NCBI GenBank assembly: GCA_022711665.1
Contig: JAKLEN010000002.1
Location: 372,001-436,000, forward strand
Direction: 5' to 3'
Length of the DNA stretch: 64,000 bases
Origin: Acidobacteriota bacterium
Lineage (GTDB): Bacteria > Acidobacteriota > Aminicenantia > Aminicenantales > Saccharicenantaceae
Made by a program: the position numbers and the translations under genes
The notes under the pieces: generated by a model
What the model was told of the DNA's origin: nothing
The model's input: the letters and a program-made list of their open reading frames with translations, nothing else
Databases searched by the model: none
Shown: positions 1-6,937 of the stretch, piece after piece
How the letters are laid out: each line of letters starts with the position of its first letter
How positions within the stretch are numbered: position 1 is the first letter of the stretch

Positions 1-451
1 ACTTTTCCAGATCGGCTTTGGAGGACACCGGAGCCAAAAGCGGGTGTCCCGTGATCCGGCCCATGGTGCTGCCCGTCCAGGGACGAGGGTAGGCCAGGAT
101 CGGCATGTACGACGGGGCCGTCATGTGGGCGGAAACGTATTCATAAGACCAGCCCAGCCCGAGCTCGCCGGCGGGCTCGATGGCCGCGTTGGCCAGCCCC
201 AGCTCGGCGAACCTCTTCTTGGCCCAGGCGGCGGCCTGGTCGTAGGCGGGCGATCCGGGGATGCGGGGACCGAAGACGTCCGTGATCCAGCTCATATGCT
301 CCATGACCTTGGAGTTATTGGTTCCCTCGAGCCAGATGCGGTTGAGCATGGCCGTATCCGGGGCGTCGGCCGGCCGGACCTGGCCATGTATGGCCAAGCC
401 GGCGAGGAGGACGGTCAGGGCGATCGATAAAGCGGTCCGGGCTTTTTTCAT
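1..451 (-). CDS. M28-family (aminopeptidase-like) secreted peptidase, 3' part outside window
   Basis: Only the first 150 residues lie in the window; the frame is open to base 1. The protein starts MKKARTALSIALTVLLAGLA, a clear Sec signal peptide, and continues with a segment (around residues 35-110) that resembles the region before the catalytic domain of M28 zinc peptidases: MSWITDVFGPRIPGSPAYDQ and WAKKRFAELGL. The zinc-binding residues would lie outside the window. The ATG at 451 follows an AAGGAGG ribosome-binding site. The next gene on the same strand is also an M28 peptidase, so this is probably a tandem pair of exported peptidases for peptide scavenging. Family membership is fairly sure from N-terminal similarity; substrate is unknown. 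Confidence 0.75.
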   Translation of the reverse strand, partial: MKKARTALSIALTVLLAGLAIHGQVRPADAPDTAMLNRIWLEGTNNSKVMEHMSWITDVFGPRIPGSPAYDQAAAWAKKRFAELGLANAAIEPAGELGLGWSYEYVSAHMTAPSYMPILAYPRPWTGSTMGRITGHPLLAPVSSKADLEK

Positions 452-478
452 GGGCGGGGCCTCCTTGAGATCCAGGGA

Positions 479-508
479 ATCATACTCCCGAACGCCGGCG
501 GGGGGCAA
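479..508 (-). promoter_or_regulatory. Candidate sigma-70 promoter of the first M28 peptidase gene
   Basis: Read on the minus strand, TTGCCC (503-508) and TATGAT (479-484) are separated by 18 bases, about 30 bases upstream of the ATG at 451. Found by eye only. Confidence 0.45.
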
Positions 509-529
509 CCGCGGCCGCCGCAGCCGGGA

Positions 530-721
530 CGGAGCGCCTCCAAGCTGCCGGACGATCTCGTCGCCGCGCATCCCGAGGTGGATTGGGCGGCCTTGCGGGA
601 CCTCGGCGACATCCGGTTCCACGACCGGATCGATGTCCTCATCTTCCGCGACGAACTCCGGAGCCTGCTGCCTCTGCTCCGAGGGAAGCTCGAAGCGATC
701 CTGGCGGCTCGGCGGTCCTGA
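530..721 (+). pseudogene. Remnant of a HepT-like (HEPN/DUF86) toxin gene
   Basis: The plus-strand frame ending at the TGA at 719-721 encodes about 60 residues resembling the C-terminal half of HepT/DUF86 proteins of MNT-HepT toxin-antitoxin systems: SASKLPDDLVAAHPEVDWAA, then RDLGDIRFHDRIDV, then LRSLLPLLRGKLEAILAAR. Family members usually read roughly AAKRLPEELR..YPEIPW followed by a G-M-R-N-x-L-x-H-x-Y motif. Here the spacing and His are kept, but the motif is degraded (LGDIRFHDR lacks the Tyr). There is no start codon in frame, the N-terminal half is missing, and no MNT nucleotidyltransferase partner is visible. It fills most of the roughly 310-base gap between the two peptidase genes. I regard it as a decayed fragment. 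Confidence 0.5.
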
Positions 722-763
722 TCCGTTTCCGGCAGACGCTTCTGGGGACCGAGGCCGGGCCTC

Positions 764-2884
764 CTACCGCGACGCCCCGAGCAGCTTTTGGAACGCCTCG
801 TCGTCCGTCTTGAAATCGCGGGCGGCCTGACCGACCCGGACGATGCGGATGCTGCGGATGGCGTCGCCCTTCTTTATGGAGCTCAGGAGGTCGAGACCGG
901 CGATCGTCCGGCCGATGGCCGTGGCCGTCCGGTCCAGCCCGGCCTTCTTCTTTAACGTCAGGCAGAACTCGTTCGGGCCGGTGACGTCGAGCACGCCCGC
1001 CACGTCGTTCCGGAGGGCGGCATTCGGCGCCAGGGGCAGCGCCGGGACGGCCGCGGACTTCTGGACGTCGGAGACGACCAGCCCGGCGATAAGCCCGTTG
1101 CGGACCTCGACCCGGCCGATGGGCGGGAGCTCGGGACGGCGGCCGGGACCGCCGGGTCCGGCGGGACGCATCCCCGGCCGGGGGCCCGGACCGGGGCCGA
1201 AGCCGCCCGGCCCCCCCTGGGTGCCGGCCGGGCCCTCGACGATGCGGACGAAATTGGCCGTCTGGAGCGGGGCATTGGCGTAATCGAGGGTGGTCATGAT
1301 GCGGACGGGCGCGTCCGCGGAGCCGATGGTGATCTCGGCGTACAGGCCGTCGGCCAGGTAGACGCCCGCCGCCGCGAGCGGCCGCTCGAGGTTGGCCGCG
1401 CCGTAGGCGACGACGGCGGTGACCAGGGCGGAGTGGCGCTGGGAAGCGGCGTAGGGCACCAGCTCGCTGTACAGGTCGTCCAGGGTGTGCCAGGCGTGGT
1501 TGTAGTTGTAGTCCGACTGAGTCAGGAAACGGAGCGTCGGCACGCCTTCCATCTCGAAGGCGGAAGAGTCGGTGCCGCCCGGGCTCGTGGCCCGGGCTCG
1601 CGGCACGCCGCGCTCGAGCTTGAACGGCCAGGCGGGATCGAGCCCGGCGAGCGGGGCCGAGATCTTTTGGAAGCCCGCGAGCCAGGTCTCGGGCACGGAG
1701 GCGCCGGTGATGGCGCTGGGGCTGCCGTCCCGGTTGATCATCAGCTGGATCTTGGCAGCGATGCCGGGATGGCTCTTCAGCCAAGCCTGGGAGCCGACCA
1801 GCCCCTGCTCTTCGGCGGCGAAGAGGATGACGACGATCGAGCGCCTGGGCCGGCCGCCGGCCGCCGCGATGAGCCGGAGGGCCTCCATGGAGGGGGCGAA
1901 GCCCGAGCCGTCGTCGACGGCCCCGGTCGCGGAGCTGAAGCAATCGAAATGGCCGCCCAGGACGATGTATTCGTCGGGGAATTCCGAGCCCCGCAGGGTG
2001 GCGACGACGTTGTGGTACTTGACCGGGCCCATTTTGAACCAGTTGCGGATGTCGAACTCGAGCTCGACCTTCCCGCCCTTCTCGGCCAGGCCCTTGATCT
2101 CGTTGTATTGGTCTTCGGCCAGCTTGATGTCGGGCAGCTCCGGGAGCTTGTCCCAGGACGCGACATAGCCGTCAAGCATCCGGAACGGGTCCGTCTTGGA
2201 CGACTGGATGGTGCCCCGGGCGCCGGCCTCGACGAGCGCCGCCGTGAGCTTCGGGATGAGCTGCGAATCGGCGTACTCGGGCGTGCCCCGCCGGCCGTCG
2301 CGGGCGAAGCCCGAGCTCTCGCCGGGGATGAGGACCCAGGCCCCCCGGAACGCGCCCGGATCGGCCTTGACCTCGGCCACGGCGGCCTCGACGGCCGCCC
2401 TCTTCTTCTCGACGTCCTCGGGCTTGGCGTTCCGGCCGGGGATCGAGAACGGATCGGACTTCAGGATGACGACCGGCCCGCGCTCGACGCCCCTGGTGCC
2501 GGCCGTGAAGCTGGGGGTCCCGAAGCGGAGCCCCTTCTCGACTGGCGCGATCATCCGGCCGAACCAGGGACCGCGGTTGAAGCCGACCGGGACTTCGCCG
2601 GCCGGTTCGAGCTCGGCCTGGAGGCCCCACTGGCGGAGCTGCCAGGCCGCCCACTCGGCGGCGTCGTTGTAGGCGTTCGTGCCCGTTTCCCGGCCGCCGA
2701 AGCGGTTGCTGGCATAGTCGTTCCAGAGCATGACCCGGTTGTCGGACTGGCCGAGCTCGATGATCTTCTGGACGACGGGATCGACGGCCGGCTTGGCTTT
2801 CGCCGGGCCGGCCGTGGCGATCGAAGCGGTGAACAGGATCAGCGCGGCGGCGGCCAGGATGGAACGAGAGAGGCGTCGGTTCAT
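764..2884 (-). CDS. M28-family zinc aminopeptidase, secreted
   Basis: A 706-residue exported metallopeptidase predicted to cleave peptides outside the cytoplasm. The signal peptide is MNRRLSRSILAAAALILFTA, ending near IATAG. An N-terminal PA-like insertion precedes the M28 core. Zinc ligands are visible in order: His and Asp in LGGHFDCFSSATGAVDDGSG, the catalytic Glu pair in FAAEEQGLVGS, and a His in YNYNHAWHTLDD. A Gly/Pro-rich stretch near residues 570-610 looks like a linker before a C-terminal domain. The ATG at 2884 was chosen because it follows GGAGG and begins the signal peptide; an upstream in-frame ATG at 2950 overlaps the -35 box and is unlikely. It lies in the same direction as the partial peptidase downstream, separated by the HepT remnant. 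Confidence 0.9.
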   Translation of the reverse strand: MNRRLSRSILAAAALILFTASIATAGPAKAKPAVDPVVQKIIELGQSDNRVMLWNDYASNRFGGRETGTNAYNDAAEWAAWQLRQWGLQAELEPAGEVPVGFNRGPWFGRMIAPVEKGLRFGTPSFTAGTRGVERGPVVILKSDPFSIPGRNAKPEDVEKKRAAVEAAVAEVKADPGAFRGAWVLIPGESSGFARDGRRGTPEYADSQLIPKLTAALVEAGARGTIQSSKTDPFRMLDGYVASWDKLPELPDIKLAEDQYNEIKGLAEKGGKVELEFDIRNWFKMGPVKYHNVVATLRGSEFPDEYIVLGGHFDCFSSATGAVDDGSGFAPSMEALRLIAAAGGRPRRSIVVILFAAEEQGLVGSQAWLKSHPGIAAKIQLMINRDGSPSAITGASVPETWLAGFQKISAPLAGLDPAWPFKLERGVPRARATSPGGTDSSAFEMEGVPTLRFLTQSDYNYNHAWHTLDDLYSELVPYAASQRHSALVTAVVAYGAANLERPLAAAGVYLADGLYAEITIGSADAPVRIMTTLDYANAPLQTANFVRIVEGPAGTQGGPGGFGPGPGPRPGMRPAGPGGPGRRPELPPIGRVEVRNGLIAGLVVSDVQKSAAVPALPLAPNAALRNDVAGVLDVTGPNEFCLTLKKKAGLDRTATAIGRTIAGLDLLSSIKKGDAIRSIRIVRVGQAARDFKTDDEAFQKLLGASR

Positions 2885-2920
2885 GGGGCTTCCTCCGTAT
2901 GATGGGCGCACAAGTCCCGC

Positions 2921-2950
2921 ATGATAGCCCCGCGGACGAAACGGTGTCAA
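2921..2950 (-). promoter_or_regulatory. Promoter of the M28 peptidase gene
   Basis: On the minus strand TTGACA (2945-2950) is followed after 18 bases by TATCAT (2921-2926), giving a leader of roughly 30 bases before the ATG at 2884. This argues against the longer ORF start at 2950. Confidence 0.65.
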
Positions 2951-2989
2951 GGAAGATCCGGCCGGAGGGGACGCCCCGGCGGCGCCGGG

Positions 2990-4240
2990 CTACTTCGACC
3001 GCGACAGCAGGTCGGCGAATTCCCTCCTGACCGAGCCGTAGGCCTCGGCCGCGACGCTCTCCTGGAACTCGGCCACGGCAGCCGGCGCCGGCTTCTTGGC
3101 TTCCCATTCGGCCCATTTCGCGGCCGTCCGCTCCAGGACCCGGTCCTCGATCCGGAAGAGCTTGGGCAGGACCCCTTCGCCGCCGTAGGTCCGCAGCCGG
3201 GTGACGTCGAGATACTGGGGCATCCGGCCCCGGCGGTCGGGGTAGAGGTAGGCGGCGACGGCCAGGGCGGCGTCGTTCAGCGGCGCCGTCCCCGGGCCGG
3301 CCGTCACGGACGGGACGCCGCCCGAGGCCGGCCAGACGGGCACCGCGACGCCGGTCACGGGCTGGCCCAGGATCACCCACATGGTCGCCAGGTCGGCCCG
3401 GTCGCGCGACGGGGCGCCCTCGAAGACCATGGCCGAAACGCTGCTGTTGCGGCTGATGGTGTCGTTGGTCTGGACATAGAGCGGCGCGGCCGGGTCGTCC
3501 GGCAGCGGCCGGGACAGGGGGTTCGAATGGAGCTTTTCCTGGCTGAGGTCGCGCGCGGCCTGGCGCAGGATGAAGCGGGCGTCGAGGCGACCCTGGGCCC
3601 GGGCCGCCTCGACGAGGTGGCCGATGCGCTCGAAGCGGTCGAAGCCGCCGCCCCGCATCTGATCGGGCGAGGTGAAGGCGAAGTTCGTCCGGACCATGGT
3701 CCCGAAGGGGGCGACCCTGGGGTCGCGGGTGTCGAACTTGACGAACGAATCCCGCCCCGTTTCGAAGAAGCAGGCGCCGCCCTCGGCGTCGATGACCCCG
3801 AAGTTCGCGGCCACGTTCCACTTCCCCTTCTCCCGGACGAGCAGGGATTCGAAGTCACCGATGGTGGCGCACTCGCCCAGGGCCAGCTTCATGAACGCGC
3901 CGTTCCTCCCGCCGTCGGCCTTCTTCACGGCGTCGCCGAGGTCGTCGGCCTGGGAGTTCATGATGGCGAACCCGGCGGCGTTCTGGCCGCCCCAGACGGC
4001 GTCCGCCGGAGCGGCGTCGTCGGCGTTGACGACGGCGATGAAGGCGTACTTCGGCCCTTTGAAGAAGGCCAGCTTGTTGTTCGTGGCGGAGGCGTCCCGG
4101 TTCTTCCACATCAGCGCGCGGCCGTTGGCCGTGGCCCGGCCGGAGGCGAGGGCCAGCGTGCAGGGCGCGGCGGCCGGGGCCAGCCAGGCCAATGCCGCGG
4201 CGACGGCCGCGGCCTTCAGAAACGATCGGTTGACGGTCAT
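2990..4240 (-). CDS. Secreted Ntn hydrolase, linear amide C-N hydrolase type (C45/C59-like)
   Basis: The 416-residue protein has a signal peptide ending in APAAAP and then Cys27, followed by TLALASGRATANGRALMWKN. That arrangement, a Cys that becomes the N-terminal nucleophile and a downstream strand with an Arg/Asn-Arg-Asp motif, is typical of choloylglycine-hydrolase/acyltransferase-like Ntn enzymes. NAAGFAIMNSQ matches the segment containing the conserved Asn. Such enzymes cleave linear amide bonds such as acyl-amino acids or bile-salt-like compounds; the substrate here is unknown. It is transcribed in the same direction as, and upstream of, the M28 peptidase but has its own spacing and a possible promoter. 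Family confidence is good, function only general. Confidence 0.75.
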   Translation of the reverse strand: MTVNRSFLKAAAVAAALAWLAPAAAPCTLALASGRATANGRALMWKNRDASATNNKLAFFKGPKYAFIAVVNADDAAPADAVWGGQNAAGFAIMNSQADDLGDAVKKADGGRNGAFMKLALGECATIGDFESLLVREKGKWNVAANFGVIDAEGGACFFETGRDSFVKFDTRDPRVAPFGTMVRTNFAFTSPDQMRGGGFDRFERIGHLVEAARAQGRLDARFILRQAARDLSQEKLHSNPLSRPLPDDPAAPLYVQTNDTISRNSSVSAMVFEGAPSRDRADLATMWVILGQPVTGVAVPVWPASGGVPSVTAGPGTAPLNDAALAVAAYLYPDRRGRMPQYLDVTRLRTYGGEGVLPKLFRIEDRVLERTAAKWAEWEAKKPAPAAVAEFQESVAAEAYGSVRREFADLLSRSK

Positions 4241-4263
4241 GGTTTCGGAGACTCCTTGTTGTG

Positions 4264-4291
4264 AGGATAGGGCTCGGCGGCCGGAGGTCAG
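4264..4291 (-). promoter_or_regulatory. Possible promoter of the Ntn hydrolase gene
   Basis: CTGACC (4286-4291) and TATCCT (4264-4269) on the minus strand are 16 bases apart and overlap the last codons of the upstream gene. The -35 match is partial. Confidence 0.3.
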
Positions 4292-6099
4292 CCTCGCCGG
4301 TCTTCCTCCCGGGGCGGCGCCGACGGATGCGTCGCGTAGAGGACGATTCCGACGGCCGACGTGGCCAGCTTGCGGATGCGGCGGATGACGCCCAGGCTCA
4401 GGCCCAGGGCCGCGGAGAAGCCCAGGATCCGGAGGACGAGCATGTGGGCGCTTTCCTGGACGCCGTACTGGCCGGGAACGACGAAGAAAGCCGTGTTGAT
4501 GATGGTCACGCCGGTCGAGGTGAAGAGGGCCTGGACGGCCGTCAGGGGCTGGCCCAGGACCCTCATGATCGTATAAACCTCGACCGCCCCCAGGACCCGG
4601 GCGGCGAAATGGAGGGCCGTCGCGGCCACGGTCCGGAGGTCCAGATGCTTATAGATCGTGCAGATATTGTCGTCGAGCTCGCGGATATGATGCTCGCGCC
4701 CGGCCGCCAGCCGCCGGACGCGGGGGAAGATCCGGGCCAGCCGGTCGATGGCCCAGGCGGCGCCCTTCAGTTGCAGGACGATGAACAGCGCTATGCCGGC
4801 CGCCGTGACCGCCAGGCAGACGGCGGCCACGACGTCCATCCAGGCCGGCAGGCGGACCACCGTCAGGCTGAGCAGGAAGCCGGTGGCCAGGAAAAGGGCC
4901 GCGGCGAAGGCTTCGATGGTCTTGTCCACCAGGACCCCGGGGATGCCCTCCTTCAGCGGGGCATGCGAGGTGATCAGGAAGGCCCGGGCGGCGTCGCCGC
5001 CGATATTGGCCGAAGGCAGCAGCGTGTTCAGGGAGTCGCTGATGATCTTGGTCCGGAAGAGCCGCAGGAGAGGCACCCGGCGGAAGTGGGCGGCCTGGAT
5101 GATGGACCAGGCGCAGGCCTGGAGGAAGAGCCACAGGAACGCCAGGCCGGTGGTGAACAGGAACCACGGGCCGAAGCGACGGAGCTGATCGAGGACGGCG
5201 ACGGCTCCGATCTTGATCACCAGGAAGACGAGCAGGAGCAGCCCGGCCCCGCTGAGGAGCAGTCGCGCGCGCTTGCGCAGCCGGCCGGCCGGCCGGGGCG
5301 CCGCCGCCGGCCCGACCAGGCCCGCGGCGACGGCCTGTTCGGCCTTGGCCAGGGCGGGGCCGTCGTCGACGTCGAGCCAGAACAGCCCCCCCGTGTCCCA
5401 GGCCAGGGCCCGGCCGCGGGCGGCCAGGATGCGGATGCCGCCGGACAGGGAATAATCCCCCCGGGCCTGGCTGGCCTCGAGCGCCTCGAACAGGGCCGGC
5501 GTGCAGAGAAAGGCGCCCGTGTCGAAGACGTCGTACTCGGGGATGCGCTTGCCGATGGCGGCGATGCGCCCGTCGACGACCCGGACGCGGGTGACGTCGT
5601 CGAGATCGACATAGGGGTTCCCCGCCGTCCGTCCGTCCACCGCCAGGATGACCTCGTCCCCGGCGATCGGCCGGCGTCTCAGCCCCTCGAGCAGGGCCGG
5701 ATCGAAGAGGTGGTCGGACATGACGAGCAGGAACCGGTCGCCGGCCAGGCCTTTGGCCTTGAGGACCGAAAGCCCGTTCTCTTTCTCCCATTCGTCGTTG
5801 CGGACGGTGGCGATCGAGACGCCCTCCGCCTCGGCTTTGGCCCGCAGATGGCGTTCGACGTCCTCGCCGGCGTAGCCGGTGACGACGACGAACCGGCGGA
5901 TGCCGGCGGCCCGGGCGACGTCGATGGCCCGGTCGATCAGGGCCTTGCCGGCGACCTCGAGCAGCGGCTTGCTCGGCGCCAGGCCGGCCAGGCGGCTGCC
6001 GCGTCCGGCGGCTATGATGACGCAGCTCGCGGCCCCGCCGGAGGCCGGCTCGGCGCTCCGGCCGCGACCCTCTAAAGCGTTGATATCTTTGTTCTTCAT
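4288..6099 (-). CDS. Inositol-1-phosphate cytidylyltransferase-like domain fused to flippase-like membrane domain
   Basis: A 603-residue two-domain protein. Residues about 25-260 are a nucleotidyltransferase: CVIIAAGRGSRLAGLAPSKP is the nucleotide-binding loop, WEKENGLSVLKAKG and LLVMSDHLFDP follow, then FDTGAFLCTPALFEAL and WLDVDD. The ENG and MSDH motifs are those I associate with CTP:L-myo-inositol-1-phosphate cytidylyltransferases (IPCT). Residues about 278-590 hold multiple membrane segments of the lysylphosphatidylglycerol-synthase-TM/UPF0104 type, often linked with lipid or polyprenol flipping. In archaea and Thermotoga, IPCT is usually fused to a CDP-alcohol phosphotransferase; here that partner is the divergently transcribed neighbour. 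The predicted role is making CDP-inositol for an inositol lipid or di-inositol phosphate, coupled to membrane transfer. No clear ribosome-binding site precedes the ATG. Confidence 0.8.
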   Translation of the reverse strand: MKNKDINALEGRGRSAEPASGGAASCVIIAAGRGSRLAGLAPSKPLLEVAGKALIDRAIDVARAAGIRRFVVVTGYAGEDVERHLRAKAEAEGVSIATVRNDEWEKENGLSVLKAKGLAGDRFLLVMSDHLFDPALLEGLRRRPIAGDEVILAVDGRTAGNPYVDLDDVTRVRVVDGRIAAIGKRIPEYDVFDTGAFLCTPALFEALEASQARGDYSLSGGIRILAARGRALAWDTGGLFWLDVDDGPALAKAEQAVAAGLVGPAAAPRPAGRLRKRARLLLSGAGLLLLVFLVIKIGAVAVLDQLRRFGPWFLFTTGLAFLWLFLQACAWSIIQAAHFRRVPLLRLFRTKIISDSLNTLLPSANIGGDAARAFLITSHAPLKEGIPGVLVDKTIEAFAAALFLATGFLLSLTVVRLPAWMDVVAAVCLAVTAAGIALFIVLQLKGAAWAIDRLARIFPRVRRLAAGREHHIRELDDNICTIYKHLDLRTVAATALHFAARVLGAVEVYTIMRVLGQPLTAVQALFTSTGVTIINTAFFVVPGQYGVQESAHMLVLRILGFSAALGLSLGVIRRIRKLATSAVGIVLYATHPSAPPREEDRRG

Positions 6100-6137
6100 C
6101 GGTCGGCCCCGGCCGCGGCCGGCCGGATCGAGCGTCC

Positions 6138-6166
6138 ATTATAAAGCAGGCTCGGAGGGGCGGCAA
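6138..6166 (-). promoter_or_regulatory. Promoter of the IPCT-flippase gene
   Basis: Minus-strand TTGCCG (6161-6166), 17-base spacer, TATAAT (6138-6143); predicted leader about 32 bases. It lies back to back with the promoter of the CDP-alcohol phosphotransferase, so one regulator could control both arms of the inositol cluster. Confidence 0.65.
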
Positions 6167-6181
6167 GGCCCCCGTGGCCGT

Positions 6182-6210
6182 TTGAAATTCGGAGGGACGG
6201 ATGCTATAAT
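6182..6210 (+). promoter_or_regulatory. Promoter of the CDP-alcohol phosphotransferase gene, predicted leaderless
   Basis: TTGAAA (6182-6187), 17-base spacer, TATAAT (6205-6210), preceded by TG at -14 (extended -10). The ATG is at 6217, six bases after the -10 box, where transcription would begin. No ribosome-binding site fits in between. Confidence 0.75.
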
Positions 6211-6216
6211 TTTTGG

Positions 6217-6912
6217 ATGACTGGCCGCGGCGGCGAGGACTTCGATTTCGAGGGTTCGCTCAAGCCCCGATTGCCCGCCCATCTGCCCAAGATCGTCCAG
6301 CTCGACCGGCTCATCAACCGGCCCATCGCCTCTCTGATCGTCCTGGCGGCCTTGCGCCTGAGGCTCCGGCCCAACCACCTGACGGTGTCCGCGTTCGTCC
6401 TGGGGCTGGTCGGCGCCGGCTTCTTCCTGGGCGGGACCGCCCGCAGCTTCGTCGCCGCCGGCCTGTTCATCTACGCCAGCACCCTGCTTGACGGCGCGGA
6501 CGGCATGCTGGCCCGCTCCAGCGGCATGTGCACGCGCTTCGGCGCCTATCTCGACCTCTACCTCGACCGGATCACAGATTTCTGCGTCCTGGGGGGCATG
6601 GCCACGGGCTATTACCTCCAATCGGGCCGGCTCGGGTTCTATATCGCCAGCCTGTTCGGGCTGGGCGCCTACATGCTCCAGGTCCTTCAATATTATCTCG
6701 AAAGGGAGTATCGGGGGATCCGGTCCGGGTCGGGCGCCAGCGGCGATTTCCGCGGCCTCGTCTACCTCGGCATCCTGGTTTTTGCCCTCCTCAACCGGCT
6801 GGACCTGCTCATCGCTGTCCTGATCTGCGTTCCCGTCCCAAACATGATTTACCGCTTCATACGCTTCTGGATCATCCAGCGGCCGGCTGAAAGCGATCCG
6901 CCCGCCGCCTAA
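6217..6912 (+). CDS. CDP-alcohol phosphatidyltransferase family membrane enzyme (inositol-linked)
   Basis: A 231-residue integral membrane enzyme with the complete CDP-alcohol phosphotransferase motif: DGMLAR, eight residues, G, three residues, D, three residues, D (LDGADGMLARSSGMCTRFGA then YLDLYLD). It transfers a phospho-alcohol from a CDP-activated donor to an acceptor alcohol in the membrane. Because it sits between an IPCT-like gene and an inositol-3-phosphate synthase gene, the likely product is a phosphatidylinositol-type lipid or di-inositol phosphate; sequence alone does not separate these. It starts directly at the predicted transcription start and is followed after 25 bases by ino1, with which it probably forms an operon. 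Confidence 0.85.
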   Translation: MTGRGGEDFDFEGSLKPRLPAHLPKIVQLDRLINRPIASLIVLAALRLRLRPNHLTVSAFVLGLVGAGFFLGGTARSFVAAGLFIYASTLLDGADGMLARSSGMCTRFGAYLDLYLDRITDFCVLGGMATGYYLQSGRLGFYIASLFGLGAYMLQVLQYYLEREYRGIRSGSGASGDFRGLVYLGILVFALLNRLDLLIAVLICVPVPNMIYRFIRFWIIQRPAESDPPAA

Positions 6913-6937
6913 CCGCTCTATTAGAAAGGAACCCACC

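Noticed and set aside
1433..2902. A 489-codon plus-strand frame antisense to the M28 peptidase
   Set aside because: Shadow of the real gene; no recognisable domain or ribosome-binding site.
2885..2950. A longer N-terminus for the M28 peptidase starting at 2950
   Set aside because: That start would lie within the -35 box of a good promoter, and the signal peptide begins at 2884 with a ribosome-binding site.
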